Shown here: piece after piece, positions 16,890 through 23,655 of the stretch
Position numbering within the stretch: position 1 is the stretch's first letter
Layout of the letters: the number at the start of each line of letters is the position of its first letter
Assembly: GCA_026709625.1 (NCBI GenBank)
Contig: JAPOSR010000007.1
Span: 1-64,000 of the forward strand
DNA length: 64,000 nt
Direction of reading: 5' to 3'
Source of the DNA: Chloroflexota bacterium
GTDB lineage: Bacteria; Chloroflexota; Anaerolineae; Aggregatilineales; Phototrophicaceae
Notes under the pieces: generated by a model
Seen by the model: the letters and a program-made list of their open reading frames with translations, nothing else
The model's database searches: none
What the model was told of the DNA's origin: nothing
Position numbers and translations under genes: made by a program

Positions 16890-18434
16890 TCAATCGCGGC
16901 GCAACTGCCCTTTCACATCCAGCAGGTCCAGCAAGAATCGACTTGGATCGGCTGGTTTGGGCAGGGGCAGCAGGCGCAGCGGCTCGATAAAGTCGCTGTC
17001 AAATGCGCCCTCGCTGATGATGCGGTTGAGCAGCTTGCCGGTTTCGTTGTACTGCATCAACGCGGCATTCAGATAATTATCGTTGCCGGTCGCCTTGCAC
17101 AGCTCGACAGCCGCCAGCAGCGCCTCGAGGTTGTGCACCAGCATGCCGATCTTGTAGCGGTATTCGGGCTCGTTGGAGTCGCCGCGGCGCGCGATGGCTT
17201 CCAGCAGGTCGCGACTGGCGTCCACGAGTTGGCGCGCATCCAGCGGGATAGGCAGGCGGCAGCGTTCGATGTAATCGGCATAATCAAAGAAGGGCGGGTG
17301 GCGGGTCTCGCGGCTGTTGTTGAGGATCTGCTTGCCTTCGCGCGGACGGTAGGCATGCTCGCGCAGAGTCTGCATGCGCGCCTCGATATCGCCTTGGCTG
17401 CGCGCGGTCAGATAGCGCCGCGTATGCTTGTAGGTCAGCAGGGTATTGAGCGTGTAATGCCCATCAAAGACGGGATATACAAAAGAATCGATGGCGTTGC
17501 CGCCGATATTGGATTGCTTGAGGAAGCCTTTGCTGCCCGTCACCAGCAGGTTCTGCGACAAAATCTCGTTGCACTTCAACAGCAACCACGACTTCAGCAT
17601 GATGCCATGAAATTGCAAGAAGGGGCTGTCGCTGAAAGCCAGCGCGCGGAAGAACGCGAAATTGATCAACGCCGCTTGCTGCGCCAGATTGTAGAGCTGG
17701 CGAAAGACATTGCTGAACTGGATGGGATTGCTGTTGAAAATCGTCTTGCGCGACAAGTGCTCGATGGCGGCTGGCAGGGAATCATCGACCATCTTCACAC
17801 CCATATAGGCGCAGTGATACTTCGAAGGCAGCGCCATCCGCTGCAAGATCTCCAGCCCGCGCCCCTCTTGCCCGATAAGCGTGGCCGGACCATCGATGTC
17901 ATATTTGGTCAGCACCATATTCTTGAGCACATGCGTCTCCAGCCGCTGCCAGTTTTTGGTGCTGCTGTGTGGCATGGCGAAGAGCGAAATCGAGCGCGGG
18001 CCGCTGGCGGCGGGGTCGACCTTGGCCAGCACCGAATGATAATCGGCGTGCCAAGAATTGTTGATGAGCCACTTTTGTCCCTGCAAGTGATACTGCTTGC
18101 CGCTGTCGTCATCGGCGATGGACGTGGCGCGCGTGCGGATGCTCAGCAGGTCGGTGCCAGTGTGCTCTTCTGTCCAGGCCAGGGTGAAGATCTTGCCTTT
18201 CAGCTTTGCCGCCAGTTCATACTCTTCGGCGGCGACCAGCATCATATAAGCAAGGCCGCTGGCGGCGCAGGCGGTCATATAACCGGGGTCGTTTTGAAAA
18301 TGGCGCGTGGCCGCCAGCATCGAGCCCAGCAAATTGAAAGTGGGGTAGACATTGTCCAACACATCCATCATGCCGGCGCGCAGCCGCTCATAATCGAGGA
18401 TGTCGCCGAATTGCGGGTCTTTAACTGTGTGCAT
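16890..18434 (-). CDS. Acyl-CoA dehydrogenase family protein, paralog 1
   Basis: The 514-residue protein belongs to the acyl-CoA dehydrogenase superfamily, flavin enzymes that oxidise acyl-CoA thioesters. Visible blocks are FTLAWTEEHTGTDLLSIRT (the TE.x.GSD-type flavin-binding signature) near residue 85, GQKWLINNSWHADY, GPRSISLFAMP, and a helical C-terminal domain with GSKGFLKQS and NAIDSFVYPVFDGHYTLNTLL. The N-terminal helical domain is short. Paralog 2 at 23592-25184 is clearly related along its whole length, including the start (DPxFGxIxDxxxLR). The two paralogs flank the 18.4-23.6 kb island. No electron-transfer flavoprotein genes are near. Its promoter must lie in or beyond the repeats just upstream. 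Confidence 0.85.
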   Translation of the reverse strand: MHTVKDPQFGDILDYERLRAGMMDVLDNVYPTFNLLGSMLAATRHFQNDPGYMTACAASGLAYMMLVAAEEYELAAKLKGKIFTLAWTEEHTGTDLLSIRTRATSIADDDSGKQYHLQGQKWLINNSWHADYHSVLAKVDPAASGPRSISLFAMPHSSTKNWQRLETHVLKNMVLTKYDIDGPATLIGQEGRGLEILQRMALPSKYHCAYMGVKMVDDSLPAAIEHLSRKTIFNSNPIQFSNVFRQLYNLAQQAALINFAFFRALAFSDSPFLQFHGIMLKSWLLLKCNEILSQNLLVTGSKGFLKQSNIGGNAIDSFVYPVFDGHYTLNTLLTYKHTRRYLTARSQGDIEARMQTLREHAYRPREGKQILNNSRETRHPPFFDYADYIERCRLPIPLDARQLVDASRDLLEAIARRGDSNEPEYRYKIGMLVHNLEALLAAVELCKATGNDNYLNAALMQYNETGKLLNRIISEGAFDSDFIEPLRLLPLPKPADPSRFLLDLLDVKGQLRRD

Positions 18435-18449
18435 GGTACCCCCCGCAGT

Positions 18450-18540
18450 CTACCCCCTTCAGTCCCCCCATCGGGATGGGGGGAGCGCAACACCTGTCTA
18501 CCCCCCTCGGTCCCCCCATATCAATGGGGGGAGGCAAAAC
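18450..18540. repeat. Two tandem copies of a C-run/G-run palindromic repeat (family R2)
   Basis: Two copies (18450-18493 and 18498-18540) each run CTACCCCC, a TC(A/G)G core, CCCCCC, a six- to eight-base loop, and GGGGGG. They can fold into a strong hairpin. Related copies are at 23612-23655 (opposite orientation) and 31040-31075. They sit directly before the start of acyl-CoA dehydrogenase 1. Confidence 0.85.
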
Positions 18541-18558
18541 TCCCGCGGATTCGATGCA

Positions 18559-18619
18559 GGGGCGAGGCGGCGACTCGCCCGAAACGATGTTGGTGTAGGG
18601 GCGAGGCGGCGACTCGCCC
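18559..18619. repeat. Two direct copies of a GGGCGAG/CTCGCCC hairpin repeat (family R4)
   Basis: Copies at 18559-18580 and 18598-18619 are identical over 22 bases and lie 39 bases apart. Each is an inverted repeat GGGCGAG, a seven-base loop, CTCGCCC. A third, decayed copy is at 19212-19234 and an inverted copy at 23571-23592, so the family brackets the 19.3-23.6 kb operon. Confidence 0.88.
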
Positions 18620-18663
18620 GGAAAGAGATTTGACACAGTGGGCGCAGAGAACAGCGAATAGTG

Positions 18664-18711
18664 ATCGTTTACAAACCAGAGGAAGGCATGCGTATCCAGC
18701 AGGCAATTCAT
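18664..18711 (-). pseudogene. Truncated PIN (VapC-type) toxin remnant
   Basis: The minus strand encodes MNCLLDTHAFLWFVND, an exact match in style to the first strand and helix of VapC-type PIN toxins (first catalytic Asp in LLDTH). After 16 codons the frame runs into the R4 and R2 repeats, and the rest of the toxin is absent. The ATG overlaps the stop of the antitoxin remnant (ATGA), the normal arrangement for such pairs. A remnant of an inactivated toxin, not a working gene. Confidence 0.75.
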
Positions 18712-18804
18712 TTCATATAGTCGGCGAAGTCTTCGAGCGCTTCATCAAAGTCGTCGGACATCCATCAGGCTGTTTTGCGCTTTCTCTACTGTGTAGGTTG
18801 CCAT
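18708..18804 (-). pseudogene. Antitoxin (Phd/YefM-like) remnant with internal deletion
   Basis: The piece begins MATYTVEKAQNSLMD, like the start of Phd/YefM antitoxins (TYTVxEAxxxL), and then shifts frame. The other frame gives the expected end, SDDFDEALEDFADYMK, which reads directly into the toxin ATG. The middle of about 40-50 codons is missing and the junction is out of frame. Together with the truncated toxin this is a decayed toxin-antitoxin pair at the left edge of the island. Confidence 0.65.
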
Positions 18805-18942
18805 ACTCGCGACCCATATACCGCTTTGACTATTGCAGTGTAACAGCTATTTTCAGCAGGTCAATGAAGACTGCTCGGGCTTAATGCGCGCACAAGCTGC
18901 CGCCATAGCCGATCTGCGGGCCAACGACTGGTGAAGCGTTTC

Positions 18943-18980
18943 TTGACAGCGTTGACAACAGCGCATAAACTAACCATAGT
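18943..18980 (+). promoter_or_regulatory. Double -35 promoter before the small coiled-coil membrane protein
   Basis: Two TTGACA boxes (18943-18948 and 18952-18957) lie nine bases apart. Each has a four-of-six -10 match 17 bases downstream (TAAACT at 18966-18971 and CATAGT at 18975-18980). This is one of the best -35 matches in the window and points at the gene starting at 19007. Confidence 0.5.
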
Positions 18981-19006
18981 TGAGACACTGGCTTGCGGGA
19001 GACAAA

Positions 19007-19213
19007 ATGGCGGTCAACGCAGAGACTCGGCTCACCCAACTTGAAACGCGCTCCGAAGAATATGTCAAGAAAAGCGACATATCCGCTACGCTGGCGCGGT
19101 TGGAAGGCAGAATCGGAGAATTGGCGACTGCGCTCAATTACCAGAAATGGATCCTCGGGCTGCTCGTGCTCGGTCAACTCTTCACGCTGGGCCGTTTGTT
19201 TGAAATCATTTAG
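19007..19213 (+). CDS. Small coiled-coil, single-membrane-span protein
   Basis: A 68-residue protein. Residues 1-44 form a charged helix with heptad-like spacing (LTQLETRSEEYVKKSDISATLARLEGRI). Residues about 47-66 form one hydrophobic helix (WILGLLVLGQLFTLGRLF). The start at 19007 has GGGAG seven bases upstream and a strong promoter further up, so it is probably expressed. It faces the DUF262-HNH gene tail to tail across a decayed R4 repeat. The layout resembles small holin-accessory (XhlA-like) or membrane-tether proteins, but I cannot name a family. It could be an accessory part of the neighbouring system or unrelated. Confidence 0.6.
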   Translation: MAVNAETRLTQLETRSEEYVKKSDISATLARLEGRIGELATALNYQKWILGLLVLGQLFTLGRLFEII

Positions 19214-19270
19214 GCGCATGGCGGCGACTAGCCCAAAAAAAAAACGATTTGACACAGACAACACAGAGAT
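19212..19270. repeat. Degenerate R4 repeat copy with shared tail
   Basis: GGCGCATGGCGGCGACTAGCCC is a decayed version of the R4 hairpin. Beyond an A tract of ten it is followed by GATTTGACACAG, which also follows the R4 copy at 18598. It lies ten bases from the 3' end of the DUF262-HNH gene. Confidence 0.65.
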
Positions 19271-19279
19271 TCAATCTTC

Positions 19280-20374
19280 CTACTTGGCTGCTTTCTTGCG
19301 GTTGCAGGGTCGGCAGAGTATTTGGCAGTTGTCTTCGACGGTCTTGCCGCCTTCCGACCAGGGCGTGATGTGGTCGGCTTCCATCTGACCGATTGCGAAT
19401 TTCTCGTCGCAGATAGCGCAGATGCCCGCTTGCTTGCGATAGACTCTCCGCTTCATGCGGGCGTCAAAGGCGCGCAGATTTAGATGTCGTTGATCCCGCG
19501 TGAGAATATAGGGGTATATCCCCGATTCGCGCTGCACCTCGTCATCATCAAGCAAGTCTTCAACTTCGGCTTCAATCTTCACGGGGTCGAGCGATTCGTC
19601 TTTGTAAGCGTTGTACAGGCTGCCCCAATCTACGCCCTTCATTGACGACCGGTATTCAGTGAAAGTCGCCTTTGTCCAATCAATAACAGCCTCAAAGTAC
19701 TTCCATAGCGGCTCAGCGCTGTCTTCGTGCTGATGACTCCGCATAAACTCTCTGATGTTGTTCTCGCTTATCCACTTGATGGCTGTTTCCAAGTATTCTT
19801 GTCGTTCGACCTTCACCGCATTTCTCAGATAATCCCTGCCTATCTGATAGGCTACGCAGCCGCGCCTGCTGAAATAACGCTTGGCATCGGTAACCCAGGA
19901 GCCATGATAAATCGCATTCAGCAACTCTTGATTTGATAGCCGTCTTCCAGCGATATTGATGATCTCGAACCATTCCAGTTTCTCGCTGTCCGTGCCGCTG
20001 CACACATAGACCATCAATTCGTAATTGAGTATCCTCTCCTGCACATCGGATTGCTGATTGTCAAAGCCCAGCCCCTCGAACGAGAAGCCCGGCTTTTCCG
20101 CCACATATTGCGCGATAGAGATGGTGCGCTGCTGACCATCAATGATCTCGTATGTGCCATCCTCTCGGTCCGCCCAGTACATGACATTGAGCGGGAAGCC
20201 TTTCAGAATGGAGTTGATGACAGCTTTGCGCTCTTTGTCATCGTAGATGAACTCGCGCTGGAAGGGCGGGCGGATGTCCAGCCTGCCGCCATAGCCGACC
20301 ACGCCGCCAGCGCCATCGTCCCGGTAGCCGGCGACGAGCTCGCGGACTGTAAGATCAAGTTGCTGGATTTTCAT
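19280..20374 (-). CDS. DUF262 (GmrSD-type N) domain fused to HNH nuclease
   Basis: The 364-residue protein joins a DUF262 domain to an HNH endonuclease. DUF262, related to ParB/Srx-like NTPase modules and found in GmrSD restriction enzymes, is seen in RPPFQREFIY at 35-44 and in the hallmark DGQQR at 79-83. Residues 312-364 form the nuclease: zinc Cys pairs C319/C322 and C354/C357, catalytic EADHITPW (H335), and N349 and N358. It is the last gene of a three-gene operon. Its ATG lies 20 bases inside the HerA-like gene. The likely role is DNA cleavage, perhaps nucleotide-regulated, with the methyltransferase protecting the host. The domain calls are firm; the system role is inference. Confidence 0.88.
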   Translation of the reverse strand: MKIQQLDLTVRELVAGYRDDGAGGVVGYGGRLDIRPPFQREFIYDDKERKAVINSILKGFPLNVMYWADREDGTYEIIDGQQRTISIAQYVAEKPGFSFEGLGFDNQQSDVQERILNYELMVYVCSGTDSEKLEWFEIINIAGRRLSNQELLNAIYHGSWVTDAKRYFSRRGCVAYQIGRDYLRNAVKVERQEYLETAIKWISENNIREFMRSHQHEDSAEPLWKYFEAVIDWTKATFTEYRSSMKGVDWGSLYNAYKDESLDPVKIEAEVEDLLDDDEVQRESGIYPYILTRDQRHLNLRAFDARMKRRVYRKQAGICAICDEKFAIGQMEADHITPWSEGGKTVEDNCQILCRPCNRKKAAK

Positions 20375-22595
20375 TCTTTGCGACGCCTATCATATGATCA
20401 CTATCTGCCTTCAGCCGGTGTTCAACAGCGGATATATCATTTAGTTCAACGATCAACGGGGTTTGACTACTTAGTGCGCTACCGTATGCTATGCACTGTC
20501 GTGCAGGTAATTGAGAGAGTAACGCTGAATAGTCAGTACCATAGTAATTTCCTAAGAAGTCTTTTCCGGTATCGTCAAAAATCTTGAGGCCGAATACTGT
20601 ATTGCACTGGTTTAGAATCGACTTAATGACATTTGCGGTCCGCTGCGTAATTAGGATGCAACCGAAACCATACTTGCGCCCCTGCATGACTGCCCTAGCC
20701 GTTCCATTTGCCGCCTGCTGGTCGCCTTCGTTTACAGCGGAGTTCCATTCCGGCACCAATGAATGAGCCTCTTCTAGCACTAAACATAGTTTCGCCTTAT
20801 TGCTCATTTCGTTGTCGAAATATTTTAGCATCTCTTCTGACACAATCTGAGTAATCTGAGCTGGAGACATTTTCGCAAATCCAGCTGAGTTGTTGTACAC
20901 TCCAGTTGTTTGCTTGGTAACATTGAATGACATGGGATTGAATACACGCACTCGCCAATCCTGATCTAGCATGAATTCTCTTATATGTGTTGCAATAGCA
21001 GATCTAAAGCAGTAGTGGTTTCCGCCCAATTCTTTGTTCGAGTTTAAGTATTTCCGATGATTCTCAATTTGCGAATTGATGTCCTTATCAATCTCTTGCT
21101 CCTTCTCTATATTCCGTCCAATGCAGATCCTATCGTTGTATTGCCCTGTGATGTCGATAATCCATACTTTGATACCTTTGGCTACAATGCGCCAAATTAG
21201 ATCAAGAGCTAAACTGGTTTTGCCAGATCCCAGCACGCCAAGAATTGCAGTATTGTGAGTTACGAGCGCATCTGTGTGAACTCTGATACCGTAATTGCTT
21301 TGAGGTACACGTCCTATGCATTTGGTAACTTCATATTCAATACCGTTTACTGTTGCAAGATAAACTGGGGTATGTATTGCCGGGACCCATGGAAACGAAT
21401 CAAATCGGCTGTCCTCTGACTGCCAAACTCCCAATTTGCGAGCCGCAATGGTTATGAAACCATGACGGTTGGATTCCTCCAACAACTCACTCTTCGTAAT
21501 GCCATTTGTAATCTGGTATAGAACAGGGGTAGCATTTATCTCAATGCTGAGCATTTGCCCTTCTGAGAGCTTCTGGCTGTCGCGATATAGCTCAATTCTG
21601 ACTGAGTTGATATCACTACCTTCAATCACACTGCCTATAAACGAAGAGCGATTCTTCCACAATTTGTGCTCTAGCATATGGGATTTAGATATCTGATTCT
21701 CAGAACACGCAATCGCACTGTTTTCCAAAATCCAAATGCCTTCGAAATCGCGTTTCCGTACATTCTCCTCAAATACAACAACTCGCAGCCAAATCTTATC
21801 AGAGAGACGATACTGATCAAAGACTATCCCCAATTGAGCGATATCGTTTTCTTTTGGTATCAAAATCAGGCTTTCGATCTGCGGAATGAGGTTTGCCTGA
21901 ACATGGATACCTACAATACCGGGCTCTCGGCGAAACTTAACTTCTCCAATTATCCGCGGATCGCTAGCACCATCTTTCCAAAATAGTCCGACGTCCCTAA
22001 GCAGGTTAAACCCTCTTTGAAGTGGTTGGCCGTACACAATGATCACCCAAACCAGAGTCAGAGCAAGCTTGTCTTGAGACACATAGTCTTGGAAGGTAAA
22101 CAGCGAAAGTACAAACACACCTGTAAAAAGTGCTTTAGGAGCACCAATATGTCGTGCTAGCATAGTGCAGAAGCCAGCCAACCGTTTCAGCCAATGTACA
22201 TGCGAATCCTTAAAGACAATAGAGCAATAGGATACTGCAAGAACAATCAAGGAAGCAGCCCCTAGGAAGTACCATAGTGCAATCGACTGATTCGCAAGTT
22301 GTGAACTGTGAAAATCAGGAGCAGACAGCAGCGAAACGATAACAGCAATTGCTGTAATGGAATTAGTTAAGGCGTCTTTTGGTGCTGTAAAGTATGGTTG
22401 TGTAATGAACTCGCTCAGAAATAGTGCCAAAGATGCAGACCAAAACCACATACCAGTAGGAACTACTTCTCCAAACAACACAGAATTTAGGATTACAAGT
22501 ATGGTCATGTACAGAATAAAGAATACTGCACGACCCGCTTGGGAGAAACCCTTTGTCATTTCGTTGATTGCCTCATCAAAGTCATTTACGCTCAA
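20355..22595 (-). CDS. Membrane-anchored HerA/FtsK-like ATPase
   Basis: The 746-residue protein has an N-terminal membrane part (about five hydrophobic helices between residues 20 and 190), a middle beta-rich region of unknown type, and a HerA-like motor domain. The motor shows Walker A GVLGSGKTSLA near residue 455, Walker B LCLVLEEAHSLVPEW near 603 (Glu-Glu, as in HerA), and a sensor-like ILITQRTANVIKSIL near 650. HerA-class motors move double-stranded DNA and often partner with nucleases in repair or defence. The TTG at 22595 follows an in-frame TAA directly, so the only other start is ATG 22559. It overlaps the methyltransferase gene by 14 bases and the nuclease gene by 20. It is markedly AT-rich against its neighbours. 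Confidence 0.85.
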   Translation of the reverse strand: MSVNDFDEAINEMTKGFSQAGRAVFFILYMTILVILNSVLFGEVVPTGMWFWSASLALFLSEFITQPYFTAPKDALTNSITAIAVIVSLLSAPDFHSSQLANQSIALWYFLGAASLIVLAVSYCSIVFKDSHVHWLKRLAGFCTMLARHIGAPKALFTGVFVLSLFTFQDYVSQDKLALTLVWVIIVYGQPLQRGFNLLRDVGLFWKDGASDPRIIGEVKFRREPGIVGIHVQANLIPQIESLILIPKENDIAQLGIVFDQYRLSDKIWLRVVVFEENVRKRDFEGIWILENSAIACSENQISKSHMLEHKLWKNRSSFIGSVIEGSDINSVRIELYRDSQKLSEGQMLSIEINATPVLYQITNGITKSELLEESNRHGFITIAARKLGVWQSEDSRFDSFPWVPAIHTPVYLATVNGIEYEVTKCIGRVPQSNYGIRVHTDALVTHNTAILGVLGSGKTSLALDLIWRIVAKGIKVWIIDITGQYNDRICIGRNIEKEQEIDKDINSQIENHRKYLNSNKELGGNHYCFRSAIATHIREFMLDQDWRVRVFNPMSFNVTKQTTGVYNNSAGFAKMSPAQITQIVSEEMLKYFDNEMSNKAKLCLVLEEAHSLVPEWNSAVNEGDQQAANGTARAVMQGRKYGFGCILITQRTANVIKSILNQCNTVFGLKIFDDTGKDFLGNYYGTDYSALLSQLPARQCIAYGSALSSQTPLIVELNDISAVEHRLKADSDHMIGVAKNENPAT

Positions 22596-23556
22596 TTATA
22601 ATTCTGAAATAAGGTGTTTTTCCATTGACAGCTAAATCTTTTCCATCATCTCCCTTTCTAAACTGTATTATCTCAAACTGGTCGGGATTATATTTATCCA
22701 AAAATGTGATTGGCACGCCCATCGCGCCATCCCAATCTGCTGGAATATCTGCAACCTTAGATACCTCAATCGCATCATAATTGTCATAGGTAGGATATTC
22801 TTTCGGTGAATATGACCTGAATAAAATCAATTCTTCCTGCCTTTTCCTGTGCTCAAGGTTGGTGAACCACATACTCTGCGACCTGCCTTTCACGACCCCA
22901 TCCACAATTTTGTAGGCGCTGCCCTCTTTCTTGGTCTCCTGCAATTCCTGCGCATAGTCTGCGGGCAAATCAAATAGCAAATCTCTGCTCATCGGAGTAA
23001 CCCCAACCCACAACTTGTTTTCCTTTATCCATGGAAAAATCTCTTTGTAAGTTATGGCATTTTTGTTGCCGATAATCAGAAACTTCTTGTCGTACTCGAT
23101 CAACTGCGCGACATACTCCCGAAACAACGAAAAGGGCGGGTTGGTAACCACGATGTCGGCTTGCTTCAGAAGCTCAATACATTCCACGCTGCGGAAATCG
23201 CCATCGCCCTGCAGGTAGTGGATGCCGATGTCTTCGAGTAATGGGATGGCAGTCGCGTTTTCTGTGCCAGTGTATTCCAGCCAGATGGCTTTTTCTGCAT
23301 CGTGCTGGCTGAACATATTCATCTGCTGATTCTGGTAGCAAGTCGTAATCAGTTTTTTGAGCCCCAGCACGCGAAAATTGTAAGCGAAGTAATGAAAGAA
23401 GTTGCTGACGCGCGGGTCGTCGCAGTTGCAGTAGATGACCTTCCCGCGAAAGTGGTCTGTGTAATGACGCAGTTCATTTTCAATATCGACAAGTTGCGTA
23501 TAGAACTCGTCTTTCTTGTTGGACTTGGCTTTGTGCAGGTTGCGGTTTGCGGCCAT
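22582..23556 (-). CDS. EcoRI-type adenine-specific DNA methyltransferase
   Basis: The 324-residue protein matches the M.EcoRI family of N6-adenine methyltransferases. It has the early DEFYT (16-20), the catalytic motif NPPF at 139-142 within DIVVTNPPFSLFREY, and the late GVPITFLDKYNPDQFEI seen near the end of this family. It should methylate adenine in a specific DNA site and protect it from a nuclease. GAGGGG lies six bases before the ATG, immediately beside the R4 repeat. It is the first gene of the operon with the HerA-like ATPase and the DUF262-HNH protein. No EcoRI-like endonuclease is present, so the HNH protein is the likely cleavage partner. Confidence 0.88.
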   Translation of the reverse strand: MAANRNLHKAKSNKKDEFYTQLVDIENELRHYTDHFRGKVIYCNCDDPRVSNFFHYFAYNFRVLGLKKLITTCYQNQQMNMFSQHDAEKAIWLEYTGTENATAIPLLEDIGIHYLQGDGDFRSVECIELLKQADIVVTNPPFSLFREYVAQLIEYDKKFLIIGNKNAITYKEIFPWIKENKLWVGVTPMSRDLLFDLPADYAQELQETKKEGSAYKIVDGVVKGRSQSMWFTNLEHRKRQEELILFRSYSPKEYPTYDNYDAIEVSKVADIPADWDGAMGVPITFLDKYNPDQFEIIQFRKGDDGKDLAVNGKTPYFRIIIERK

Positions 23557-23570
23557 GTTATCCCCTCTTC

Positions 23571-23655
23571 GGGCGAGTTACCGCCTCGCCCCTACAAATT
23601 CCGCTCGCTCTGCGCTTCCCCCTGACTCTTCGGGGGGACCGAGGGGGGTTGAGCA
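23571..23655. repeat. Inverted copies of R4 and R2 repeats at the right island border
   Basis: R4 copy at 23571-23592 is the reverse complement of those at 18559-18619 (loop TTACCGC). R2 copy at 23612-23655 reads CTTCGGGGGGACCGAGGGGGG, the reverse orientation of 18498-18540. Together they mirror the left border. The stop codon and last 18 or so codons of acyl-CoA dehydrogenase 2 are made of these repeats. Confidence 0.82.

Noticed and set aside
18559..18619. Direct repeats considered as a CRISPR array
   Set aside because: There are only two copies with a 17-base gap, they are hairpins found elsewhere singly, and no cas gene is present.
18421..18711. A 96-codon frame beginning like a PIN toxin, taken as an intact gene
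   Set aside because: Only the first 16 codons resemble a toxin. The rest is translated repeat sequence, so it is listed as a remnant.
15816..18884. Open frame of 1022 codons on the plus strand
   Set aside because: It lies antisense to the M20 peptidase and acyl-CoA dehydrogenase 1, which both show clear motifs. The frame is open only because of GC-rich codon use and has low-complexity Arg/Gln/His content.
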